From: Actinomycetota bacterium
GTDB lineage: Bacteria; Actinomycetota; Thermoleophilia; UBA2241
DNA: 14,321 nucleotides
Direction: 5' to 3'
Assembly: GCA_003164655.1 (NCBI GenBank)
Contig: PLTW01000084.1
Location: 14,652 to 28,972 of the forward strand
The notes under the pieces are model-generated. The model was not told the DNA's origin and did no database searches. It saw nothing but the letters and a program-made list of their open reading frames with translations. Both the position numbers and the translations under genes were made by a program. Below are positions 6,495-13,766 of the stretch, piece after piece (position 1 is the stretch's first letter; each line of letters begins with the position of its first letter).

Positions 6495-7550
6495 ATGTAT
6501 CTGAGCGTGCAGCTTGCGGCCCGCCGCCTCGGCGTCTCGCCCCACACCATCCGTCGCTGGACCGCCTCGGGGTTTCTGCCGTGCACGCGCACCGCCGGCG
6601 GGCATCGACGCATCAAGCAGGAAGATATCGACGAGCTTGCCGGCCTGGCCTGCGACCGCGACCACCTCGCCGTGCGCCTGGCGCGCGAGCGCGAGGTCGA
6701 GACGTTGGTCGATACCTCGATCGCCCTTACCAGCCGCCTCGACCTGACCGAGTTGCTCGCCGAGATCGCGCGGCGCATGACCGGCATCCTCGACTGCCAC
6801 TTCTGCGCCGTCTCCGAGTACGACGAGCAGTCCGCGACGATGCGCGTGCTGGCCGACTTCGATCGCCACGGCCACCGCCTCGCCGACTGGCAGCCGTACT
6901 CGCTCGACGAGTTCCCCTTCACGAAGCGGCTGATGGGCGAGCAGGAGCTCGCCGTCATCAACATCGGCGACCCCCGCGCCGACCCCACCGAGACCGCCAT
7001 CATGCGCCGATTCGGCGACAAGTCGCTGCTGCTCGTCCCGCTGGTGTACCAGGGCCGTTCGGTCGGCCTGCTCGAGGTGCTCGACCGCCTGCGCGAACGG
7101 CGCTTCACGCGCCAGGAGCTGCGGCTCGCCCGAGCGCTCGCCGGGCTGGCGGCGGTGGCGCTGCAAAACGCCAAGGTCTTCGCCCGCCTCTCGCGCGGCG
7201 ACGACGACGGGCAGCGTCTACCGGCCGCGCTCGATCGGGTGGTCGCCGGGCTGCCCGCAGTCGCGGCCGCGAGCACGATCGACGACGCCCTGCGAGCGGC
7301 GGCGACGCTGGCCTGCCGGGCGCTGCCCGGGCTCACTGCGGTGGTAACCTGCGGCGAAGCGAGGGCGGCTGTCAGCAGCGCCGGCGGCGGCGGCCGTAGC
7401 GACGCCCAGGTCGCGGCCGCCGAGACCCCGACCGCGCACGGCCCGCTGGCCATCACCATCACTCTGGCCCCCGGCAGCGGAGACACGCCGGCCGCCCTTG
7501 CCCGCCTCATCGCCATGAGCGCCACCCAGGCCATCGACCGCCTGCCCTGA
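6495..7550 (+). CDS. MerR/BldC-type HTH protein with GAF domain(s)
   Basis: A 351-residue one-component regulator candidate. Residues 3-48 form an excisionase/BldC/MerR-like winged helix-turn-helix (LSVQLAARRLGVSPHTIRRW, then GGHRRIKQEDIDEL). A short charged helix (55-72) links it to a GAF domain at about 83-232, where DLTELLAEIARRMTGIL begins and LLLVPLVYQGRSVGLLEVLD and the closing helix end the fold. Residues 258-351 (STIDDALRAAATLACRAL onward) look like a second, degenerate GAF half. GAF domains bind small ligands such as cyclic nucleotides, haem or flavin; which one is unknown here. The leaderless promoter sets the start. The divergent MFS gene is a plausible target. BldC-type HTH joined to GAF is also seen in other actinobacteria, as far as I recall. 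Confidence 0.88.
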   Translation: MYLSVQLAARRLGVSPHTIRRWTASGFLPCTRTAGGHRRIKQEDIDELAGLACDRDHLAVRLAREREVETLVDTSIALTSRLDLTELLAEIARRMTGILDCHFCAVSEYDEQSATMRVLADFDRHGHRLADWQPYSLDEFPFTKRLMGEQELAVINIGDPRADPTETAIMRRFGDKSLLLVPLVYQGRSVGLLEVLDRLRERRFTRQELRLARALAGLAAVALQNAKVFARLSRGDDDGQRLPAALDRVVAGLPAVAAASTIDDALRAAATLACRALPGLTAVVTCGEARAAVSSAGGGGRSDAQVAAAETPTAHGPLAITITLAPGSGDTPAALARLIAMSATQAIDRLP

Positions 7551-7560
7551 CCCGCTCCCC

Positions 7561-7595
7561 CGGCGGCGGCGCCAGCCTGGCCGGCGGCGCCGCCG
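7561..7595 (+). terminator. possible GC-rich hairpin terminator without T tract
   Basis: CGGCGGCG (7561-7568) pairs with CGCCGCCG (7588-7595), with further inner pairing CGCC/GGCG (7570-7573 with 7583-7586). It starts eleven bases after the stop of the HTH-GAF gene. No U-run follows, so it would have to act like the T-less hairpins proposed for actinobacteria. Such repeats also occur by chance in DNA this GC-rich. Confidence 0.3.
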
Positions 7596-7664
7596 AGACC
7601 GCCCCCCGGCCCGCGACGAGAAGGTCCACCCCACCCGTCCGCGACGCTCGCAGCGCCCGCGTGG

Positions 7665-7670
7665 TAGGCT
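7665..7670 (+). promoter_or_regulatory. -10 box of a probable leaderless promoter
   Basis: TAGGCT ends seven bases before the ATG at 7678, repeating the arrangement seen at the HTH-GAF gene. The best -35 is a poor GCGACG (7641-7646) at 18 bases. No Shine-Dalgarno sequence precedes the ATG. Confidence 0.5.
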
Positions 7671-7677
7671 CGCGACC

Positions 7678-10554
7678 ATGCCCAGCCCGCCCGCCCAGCT
7701 CGTCGTCGTCGATACCGAGACCACCGGGCTCGACCCTGCCCGCGACCGGGTGATCGACATCGGCGCCGTGCGCCTCGACGCCGATCTCCAGGTCACGGGC
7801 TCGTGGAGCACGCTGGTCGACCCGGAGCGGCCGCTGCCCCTGCAGATCACCCGGCTGACCGGCATCGCTCAGAGCGATCTGGTCGGGGCGCCGCCTTTTG
7901 CCCAGGCCTACCGTGAGCTGCGCGAATTCGCCGGCGAGGCGCTCATCGTGGGGCAGAACGTCGCCTTCGACATCGCCATGCTCGGCGCGGCGGCGGCGCG
8001 CTGTGGCGCGCCGCCGCCGGCGGCTCGCACCTTCGACACCCTCGAAGCCGCCCTCCTGCTGTTTCCCGAGGTCGATCGCCACGGGCTCGGCGCCATGGCG
8101 GCGACGCTCGGCCTGGGTGAGCCGCCGCACCGCGCTCTGCCCGACGCCCAAGTCACCGCCGCCCTGCTCCGGGCGCTGCGCCGTCGGGCGGCGGACCTCG
8201 CCGCCGACGAGCGCCGCCTGCTCGAGGCCGCGGCGTGGACGCCCCTGGCGCTGCTCGACAGCCTGGGAATCGGCGACCGGTCCGGCGCCCCGGCCGCAGC
8301 CGCCGCGCCGGCCGGTGACGCCCGGCTCGATCCCTCGGCGCCTCTTCCCGCCGAAGGGCGTCCGGCGACTCTGGCCTGCGCGGCCGGCGACTGGCGCGCC
8401 GCCTTTGGCCAAGGCGGCGCCCTGGCGACCGCCCTCGAAGGCTTCGCCGTGCGCCCCGGTCAGGTCGACCTCGCCGGCGAGGTCGCCTCCCTGCTCGAGT
8501 CGGGGGGGCTCGGACTCTTCGAGGCCGGCACGGGCATGGGCAAGAGCCTCGCCTACCTTTTGCCGGCCGCCACTCGCGCGGCGTCGTGCGGCGCGCGAGT
8601 GACGGTCAGCACGAAGACCAAAGCCCTGCAGCGCCAGCTCGCCGAACGCGAGCTGCCGCTGGTCGCTTCGTGCCTGCCTGCCGGCTTTCGCTGGACGCTG
8701 CTCATGGGTCGCGAGAACTACCTCTGCCGGCGGCGCCTCGACGAGGCCGTCGCCGGTACAGGCGCCGGCCTGCCCGAGCGCGACCGTCTTCTGGCGCTCG
8801 CCTGGCTGTCGGGCCGCGCCCGGCGCGGCGCGGTCGACGTCTCGGCGCTGCCTTACGGCGCGACCCAGACCTTGCCGGCGCTCGCCGAGACCGCCCGCGA
8901 GTTGCGCGCTGCGGCGGCCGCCTGTCTGGGCGGGCGCTGCGGGGCGCGCGCCGACTGCCACTGGCGACGGGCTCGCGCCGCGGCCCGGGCCGCTCATCTG
9001 GTGTGTGTGAACCACGCCCTGCTGCTCACCGGCGGCGACGCGCTACCCCCGTTCGACGACCTCATCGTCGACGAGGCTCACCTGCTGCCCGACGAGGCGG
9101 TCTCGATCTGCACGGAACAGGTCGACCGGGCCAGCGTCGACGGCCTGCTGGGTGAGGTGCGCGGCCGCCACGGTCGCCGCCCGCTGGCCGCCGTCGCGCG
9201 GACGGCCGCCGGCAAGGTCGCACCCGACGCCGCGGCGGCGCTCGTCACTGCAGCCGACGGCTTCGAGCGCGCCGCCCGCACCGTGCCCGGGCTTACGGAC
9301 GACCTCGGCGGCACCCTCGAGGCGCTCGTCGGTGCCGCCGCCGAGGCCGACGCCGACGCCGCGGCCGCCGAGCTCTACGGCCGCACCCTGCTGCTCACCG
9401 CCGGCCTGCAGGAGCAGCCCGTGTTCGACGTCTTCGCGACCGCCTGCGGGGCGCTCGCCGAAGCGCTCTCAGGCCTCGCCCGGGCGGCCTCGACCGCCGC
9501 CGAGGCTCTGCCCGAGGAGCACCGCGAGCGGCCGCGCGCCGTCGCTCTGGGCGCCGACGCCGCGGCCGCCGCCCGCCTGCTGACCGCCGTCACCCGCCCG
9601 CCGTCCGCCGATCTCGTCTACTGGGCCGAGCTCGCGGGTCGTCGCGGCGGCGGCCCGGGGGCCGGCGAGCTCGGCCCAGCCCGCGCCTGGTCGCTGAACT
9701 GCGCTCCCCTCTCGCCGGCGGCGGTCGTGCGCGAGCGGCTCTGGGACCGGCTGCGCAGCGGCGTGCTGGTCAGCGCCACCCTCGGCGTGGCCGGCTCGTT
9801 TGCCTACTACCGTGGCGAGGCCGGCCTCGCCGCCGAGCTCGACGTGCGCGAACGCATCTTCGCTTCGCCGTTCGACTACCGCCGTCAGGCGGCGCTCGTG
9901 CTCGAGCACGACCCCGACACGCGATACGACGCCGGCGAGCAACCGGCCCGCCTGGCCGAGCGCCTGCGGCGTCTCACCGAGCTCACCGGCGGCCGGCTGC
10001 TCGCCCTGTTTACGAACAAGCGCGAGGTCGAGGCCGTGGCCGGGCTGATCGGCCCGCATGTCGAAGACGAAGGCGTCGTGCTGCTCGCCCAGGGAGTGCA
10101 CGGCGGCGCGGCAGCGCTCGCCGAGGAGTTTCGCAGCCACCCGGCCACGGTCCTGCTCGGCGTCGACGCGCTCTGGACCGGCCAGGACTTTCCGGGCGAC
10201 GCGCTCGTCTGTCTCGTCATCGCCCGCCTGCCGTTCCCCCGACAGGACGCCCGCTTTCGGGCTCGCCGAAAAGCCGCCCAGGACGAGGGTCGAGACTGGT
10301 TTCACGAGTTCTACCTGCCCGAGGCGGTGCTGCGCTTCCGACAGGGGTTCGGCCGCCTCATCCGCACCGAGACCGACGCCGGCGTGGTCGTGGTCCTCGA
10401 TCACCGACTCACGCAGAAGACCTACCAGCGCCAGTTCCTGGCGAGCCTGCCCGAGATCGAGATCGTGCGCGCGGCGCCTGCGGCCCTGCCCGCAGCCGTC
10501 GCGGCGGCGCTGACCCGTCTCGGCATCGCCGCCCGCCCGACACTCGCCCAGTAG
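7678..10554 (+). CDS. dinG: DnaQ-type exonuclease fused to DinG-family Fe-S helicase
   Basis: A 958-residue two-module DNA repair enzyme. Residues 8-165 form a DEDDh 3'-5' exonuclease: VVDTETTG gives D12 and E14, QNVAFD gives D98, and HRALPD gives H151 and D156. The rest is an XPD/DinG superfamily 2 helicase: Walker A GTGMGKS at 284-290 (K289), DEAH at 465-468, the strand ALFTNKREVEAVAG, and motif VI QGFGRLIR at 889-896. Four cysteines, C350, C416, C421 and C427, carry the C-x4-C-x5-C spacing known for the 4Fe-4S cluster of E. coli DinG. Firmicute exonuclease-DinG fusions are known to lack this cluster, so having both is notable. Expected roles: unwinding damaged forks, R-loops or D-loops, with end trimming. 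Start fixed by the leaderless -10 box; no other in-frame start fits the exonuclease domain. Confidence 0.93.
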   Translation: MPSPPAQLVVVDTETTGLDPARDRVIDIGAVRLDADLQVTGSWSTLVDPERPLPLQITRLTGIAQSDLVGAPPFAQAYRELREFAGEALIVGQNVAFDIAMLGAAAARCGAPPPAARTFDTLEAALLLFPEVDRHGLGAMAATLGLGEPPHRALPDAQVTAALLRALRRRAADLAADERRLLEAAAWTPLALLDSLGIGDRSGAPAAAAAPAGDARLDPSAPLPAEGRPATLACAAGDWRAAFGQGGALATALEGFAVRPGQVDLAGEVASLLESGGLGLFEAGTGMGKSLAYLLPAATRAASCGARVTVSTKTKALQRQLAERELPLVASCLPAGFRWTLLMGRENYLCRRRLDEAVAGTGAGLPERDRLLALAWLSGRARRGAVDVSALPYGATQTLPALAETARELRAAAAACLGGRCGARADCHWRRARAAARAAHLVCVNHALLLTGGDALPPFDDLIVDEAHLLPDEAVSICTEQVDRASVDGLLGEVRGRHGRRPLAAVARTAAGKVAPDAAAALVTAADGFERAARTVPGLTDDLGGTLEALVGAAAEADADAAAAELYGRTLLLTAGLQEQPVFDVFATACGALAEALSGLARAASTAAEALPEEHRERPRAVALGADAAAAARLLTAVTRPPSADLVYWAELAGRRGGGPGAGELGPARAWSLNCAPLSPAAVVRERLWDRLRSGVLVSATLGVAGSFAYYRGEAGLAAELDVRERIFASPFDYRRQAALVLEHDPDTRYDAGEQPARLAERLRRLTELTGGRLLALFTNKREVEAVAGLIGPHVEDEGVVLLAQGVHGGAAALAEEFRSHPATVLLGVDALWTGQDFPGDALVCLVIARLPFPRQDARFRARRKAAQDEGRDWFHEFYLPEAVLRFRQGFGRLIRTETDAGVVVVLDHRLTQKTYQRQFLASLPEIEIVRAAPAALPAAVAAALTRLGIAARPTLAQ

Positions 10555-10654
10555 ATCGCGCCTCCCGGCCGACGGCACGCCGATCGCGGCGTTCACGCGC
10601 CGCGTGCAGCCCGGCCGTGGCTCGCCTTATGCAGCCTGCCGACCGCCGGCGAGA

Positions 10655-11110
10655 CTAGCGCCGCTTGCGCCCGCCGCGACGCTGCAGCCCGCGTGGCTTG
10701 TCGGCCGGCGCCGGCTTGACGCCGGCGGGCGCGTTGGACTGCTGCCCGTCGCCGCCGCCGGTCTCATCGGGCCCCACCCTCATGGCCACCGCTCTGGTGC
10801 GCTGCCCGCAGCTCGGGCAGGTCAGTGACTTCCAGGTGTGATACGTGCCGTCGCGGTTGCGACCCATGCCCGAGAAGGTCAGAAAGTCGACGAGCAGCGG
10901 CACCTTGAACACGTGGCCGCAGTTCGCGCACCGGTAGCGGTAGCCCAACGCGTAGGCGCGCACGAGAAACACCGCGAGGATCAGCATGATAAGCAGCGAG
11001 AACGCAAGGCCGTAGCGCGGGTAGACGAGTAGCATCACCATGGCGAAGGCCACCGCGAAGCCCAGCACGACGAGCACGCGGCGCAGCACGTCACGAAAAC
11101 GGAGAGTCAC
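10655..11110 (-). CDS. small membrane protein with zinc ribbon
   Basis: A 151-residue protein that I cannot assign to a named family. Two hydrophobic helices (about 11-30 and 34-52) form a membrane hairpin. A zinc-ribbon-like domain follows, with CANC (C61, C64) and CPSC (C98, C101), separated by a loop containing FLTFSGMGRNRDGTYHTWKSL. The C-terminal 40 residues are a disordered Gly/Pro/Arg-rich tail ending RRGGRKRR. With both membrane helices at the N-terminus, the ribbon and basic tail probably face the cytoplasm. The start is GTG at 11110 with GAGG five bases upstream, overlapping the TGA of the ABC permease; the gap is seven bases. It is the last gene of the minus-strand unit, so it may assist or regulate the exporter. 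The convergent gap to the helicase gene (100 bases) shows no T-rich terminator. Confidence 0.8.
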   Translation of the reverse strand: MTLRFRDVLRRVLVVLGFAVAFAMVMLLVYPRYGLAFSLLIMLILAVFLVRAYALGYRYRCANCGHVFKVPLLVDFLTFSGMGRNRDGTYHTWKSLTCPSCGQRTRAVAMRVGPDETGGGDGQQSNAPAGVKPAPADKPRGLQRRGGRKRR

Positions 11111-11117
11111 CTTTGCC

Positions 11118-12209
11118 TCACTCCCAACGGAAGAATCGGACAGAGCATGCCAGGAACACGCCCGTCACCAGGACCAGGATCATGATGTCCCAGCGCACCG
11201 CCCACAGCGCGAACCCCTTGATCATGACGTCGCGCATGGCGTTGGCGAGGTAGTAGAGAGGCATCGCCTTGACGACCGGCTGGATCCAGGCCGGAGCATT
11301 GTCCATGGGAAAGAAGATGCCCGACAGGAACATCATGGGCGTGCCGATCACCTGACCCAGCGCCGCGGCGGACTCGACGTTCTTGGAGATGGCCGCAACG
11401 AAGAAGCCGATCGAGACGAAGCTGCCCGAGCCGATCAGGGCGAGGACCGCCATGCGCGCCAGCGTGGGCCCGGGCGCCATGTGCACGTGAAACGCCACGA
11501 CGCCGACGGCGATCACCAGGCCCGCCTGGATGAGCGCCAGGAACAGGTGCACGAGGACCCGCGAGCCGATGAAGCTGGGCAGCGGCATGGGAGTCGCCTT
11601 GAGGCGGCGCAGCACGCCCCGCTGGCGGTAGGCCACAAACGAACCCGAGACCCCGTAGATGCCGTTGGTCATGAGCGCCATGGCGACCACCCCGGGCACC
11701 AGGAAGCTGATGTAGTTGAAGCTCGAGCTGGCGATGCCCTGCGAGCGCAGCTCGAACCTGGGCTGCGAGCCGCTGGCCTGCTCGGCGAAGGCGTTCACCA
11801 CCTGTTGGGTCACCATGGTGACGGTACCCGCCTGTGAGAGCGAGGTGTTGTCGTAGTAGAAGGGCAGCTGGGTCGCCCCGCCGGCGAGGCGTTGCTGCAA
11901 GCCGGCCGGCAGCACCAGAACGGCGGCGTAGTCGCCGTTGCGCAGCGACTTGAGCGCCTGCGACTCGCCGGCGACGGTCGAGACCTTGAGCGCGTCGACC
12001 TTCTGGAAGGCCGACACCAGGGCGGCGCCCACCGGGCCCCGGTCCTGATCGACGATGGCGAGCTTGGTCGTGGAGCTGCCCGACTGGCCGAATGCTACGC
12101 CGAGCAGGAACATGAGCAGTACCGGAAAGAAGAACGTCCAGAACAGTGCCTGGCGGTTGCGCACCGTGATCTGGATGTCGGCCTTGACGAAGTCCCAGAA
12201 GGTGCGCAT
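11118..12209 (-). CDS. ABC-2 type exporter permease
   Basis: The 363-residue membrane subunit of an ABC exporter. One helix at 21-40 (ALFWTFFFPVLLMFLLG) is followed by a large extracytoplasmic domain (42-163), then five more helices at about 165-187, 218-240, 252-274, 284-300 and 341-358. This is the ABC-2/DrrB/YhgE-like layout with the insert between helices 1 and 2. The motif SGIFFPMDNAPAWIQ...MPLYYLANAMRD is typical of the family's C-terminal part. The ATG directly follows the TAG of the ATPase gene (0-bp gap), with a ribosome site GGAGG inside the end of that gene, so the two are translationally coupled. Substrate unknown; drug, lipid or polymer export is usual for the family. Confidence 0.93.
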   Translation of the reverse strand: MRTFWDFVKADIQITVRNRQALFWTFFFPVLLMFLLGVAFGQSGSSTTKLAIVDQDRGPVGAALVSAFQKVDALKVSTVAGESQALKSLRNGDYAAVLVLPAGLQQRLAGGATQLPFYYDNTSLSQAGTVTMVTQQVVNAFAEQASGSQPRFELRSQGIASSSFNYISFLVPGVVAMALMTNGIYGVSGSFVAYRQRGVLRRLKATPMPLPSFIGSRVLVHLFLALIQAGLVIAVGVVAFHVHMAPGPTLARMAVLALIGSGSFVSIGFFVAAISKNVESAAALGQVIGTPMMFLSGIFFPMDNAPAWIQPVVKAMPLYYLANAMRDVMIKGFALWAVRWDIMILVLVTGVFLACSVRFFRWE

Positions 12210-13208
12210 CTAGCGTCCCCCTCCAAAACCGAAGCGGCGGCGCTTTTTGAGAGCGGAGGCGTTCGCCTCGTCTTCGTCGTCGCTCAGCTTGCGGCCCGTC
12301 ATGCTGAGAAAGACATCCTCGAGGTCGGCGCCCTTTATGTCGAGGTGGGCGACACGCAGGCCGCGCGTCCGGGCGAGCTCGAGCAGCGAGACCACGGTGC
12401 GCTGGGCGTCGTCGGCCACGACCTCGTAGCCGTTCTCGACGGCCCGGCAGTCTGTGGCACCGTCGAGCAGGCAGAGATCGGCGGCCGGCACGCGGTCGCT
12501 GAGGTCGAACCGCACCGTGGCCTCGGCCCCGAGCCTGGTGATGAGCGCCCGCGGCACGTCGAGCGCCATGATGCGGCCGCGGTCCATGACGGCCACCCGG
12601 TCGCAGAGCCGCTCGGCTTCTTCCATGTAGTGGGTGGTCAGCACCACGGTGGTACCGTCGCGGTTGATCTCGCCGATCACGTCCCAGAGCGCCCGCCGGG
12701 CGCGCGGGTCGAGGCCCGTGGTCGGCTCGTCCAGGAAGGTCACGACCGGATCGTTGACCAGCGCCAGGGCGATCGACAGGCGCTGTGCCTGCCCTCCCGA
12801 GAGCTCGTCGACGAAGGCTTCGGCCTTATCGGCCAGACCGACCCGCTCCAGCAGCGCCACACAGGCGTCGCGGCCACGGTGGATGCCGTAGCAGGAGCCG
12901 AAGATATAGATGATCTCATGCAGCCTCTGGTAGTCGAACAGGGCCGTCGCCTGGAGCTGCACGCCGATGCGCCGCTTGACGTCGTTGGGATCGGGCCAGA
13001 CCGGCAGCCCGTCAACGACGACCCCACCCCCGTCGGGCCGCCGCAAGCCTTCGATCATCTCCAGGGTCGTCGTCTTGCCGGCCCCGTTGGGCCCGAGGTA
13101 GCCGACCACCTCGCCCGCCGCCACCTCGAGGTCGAGGCCGACCAGCGCGTCGGTGCCGCGGTAGCGCTTGGTGAGTCCGCGGGTGCGGACGACCGGCGGG
13201 TCGGCCAC
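12210..13208 (-). CDS. ABC exporter ATP-binding protein (DrrA/CcmA type)
   Basis: A 332-residue cytoplasmic ATPase partner of the adjacent permease. Walker A GPNGAGKT lies at 39-46 (K45), the Q-loop region GVQLQ at 82-86, the signature LSGGQ at 136-140, Walker B VVTFLDEP with D160-E161, the D-loop GLD at 165-167 and the switch H193 in LTTHYMEEAERL. After residue 210 comes the C-terminal DrrA-like domain and a tail with an acidic patch (DDEDEA) followed by KKRRRFGFGGGR. I chose GTG 13208, two bases after the UspA stop codon and seven residues before the first family strand (TRGLTKRY). Much longer in-frame extensions exist upstream but run through the UspA gene and read as Arg-rich noise. Confidence 0.92.
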   Translation of the reverse strand: MADPPVVRTRGLTKRYRGTDALVGLDLEVAAGEVVGYLGPNGAGKTTTLEMIEGLRRPDGGGVVVDGLPVWPDPNDVKRRIGVQLQATALFDYQRLHEIIYIFGSCYGIHRGRDACVALLERVGLADKAEAFVDELSGGQAQRLSIALALVNDPVVTFLDEPTTGLDPRARRALWDVIGEINRDGTTVVLTTHYMEEAERLCDRVAVMDRGRIMALDVPRALITRLGAEATVRFDLSDRVPAADLCLLDGATDCRAVENGYEVVADDAQRTVVSLLELARTRGLRVAHLDIKGADLEDVFLSMTGRKLSDDEDEANASALKKRRRFGFGGGR

Positions 13209-13210
13209 GC

Positions 13211-13657
13211 TCAGGTTCCCTGCCGGAGGACGAGGACCGGGCAGTGCGCATGGGCCGCACAGTGCCCGGCGACCGAGCCGAGCAGCAGACCACCCAGCTC
13301 GCCGTGGCCCCGTGAGCCGAGCGCCAGGAGCTCGGCCCCCCGGGAGGCGTCGACCAGCACCGTGGCCGGGTGACCTTCCACCACCGTCGGGACGAATGCG
13401 ACGCCCGGGTGGGCCGCGCCTGCCGTCTCGATGGCTTCGCCCACGATGCGGGAGGCGTCTCCCGAGGGGTCGTACCCGGTGGGGATCATCGGCCCGGCGC
13501 CGTAGCCGGTGGGCCACTGCCAGGCGGCGATGACCTCGACGGTGGCGCCGGTGGACTCGGCCATGTCGGCCGCCCAGCCGAGCGCGGCGGCGCCGGCCGG
13601 CGATCCGTCGCACCCGACGACGATGCGCCCGGCCCGCTGCGGTTCCTCTGTCGTCAT
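13211..13657 (-). CDS. UspA-family universal stress protein
   Basis: A single-domain 148-residue UspA protein. The N-terminal strand RIVVGCDGSPAG contains D17, and the ATP-binding motif G-x2-G-x9-G-S is seen at 114-128 (GSRGHGELGGLLLGS), so it belongs to the nucleotide-binding class. The C-terminal strand CPVLVLR closes the fold. In mycobacteria such proteins are strongly induced by hypoxia through the DosR/DosS system. Here the gene lies right behind a DevS/DosS-like kinase and two bases ahead of the ABC ATPase gene, suggesting co-expression. The ATG at 13657 has GGGAGA six bases upstream. A long hairpin (13669-13711) precedes the start. Confidence 0.93.
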   Translation of the reverse strand: MTTEEPQRAGRIVVGCDGSPAGAAALGWAADMAESTGATVEVIAAWQWPTGYGAGPMIPTGYDPSGDASRIVGEAIETAGAAHPGVAFVPTVVEGHPATVLVDASRGAELLALGSRGHGELGGLLLGSVAGHCAAHAHCPVLVLRQGT

Positions 13658-13668
13658 CGTGTCTCCCG

Positions 13669-13711
13669 GGTGGGCGGCCCGACGGCCCGTCCGTCGGGCC
13701 CGGCTCCCACC
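13669..13711. repeat. long hairpin between kinase and uspA genes
   Basis: GGCCCGACGG (13676-13685) and CCGTCGGGCC (13691-13700) are perfect 10-bp arms around a five-base loop. GGTGGG (13669-13674) and CCCACC (13706-13711) extend the stem across a small internal loop. It lies in the uspA leader about a dozen bases before the ATG. There is no U-run, so it may be an mRNA-stability or processing element, or attenuate read-through from the kinase gene. Confidence 0.7.
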
Positions 13712-13766
13712 GGGCACGCTACGTAGCCGGGTATCGGTCAGGTAGAGGATTTGGTCACGGTCGCGG

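Noticed and set aside
10555..10654. Terminator between the convergent helicase and zinc-ribbon genes
   Set aside because: Several short GC complementarities exist but none forms a clear stem followed by a T tract on either strand.
13209..13613. N-terminal extension of the ABC ATPase by 135 codons
   Set aside because: It overlaps the UspA gene out of frame and reads as Arg/Gly-rich sequence; the family start fits GTG 13208.
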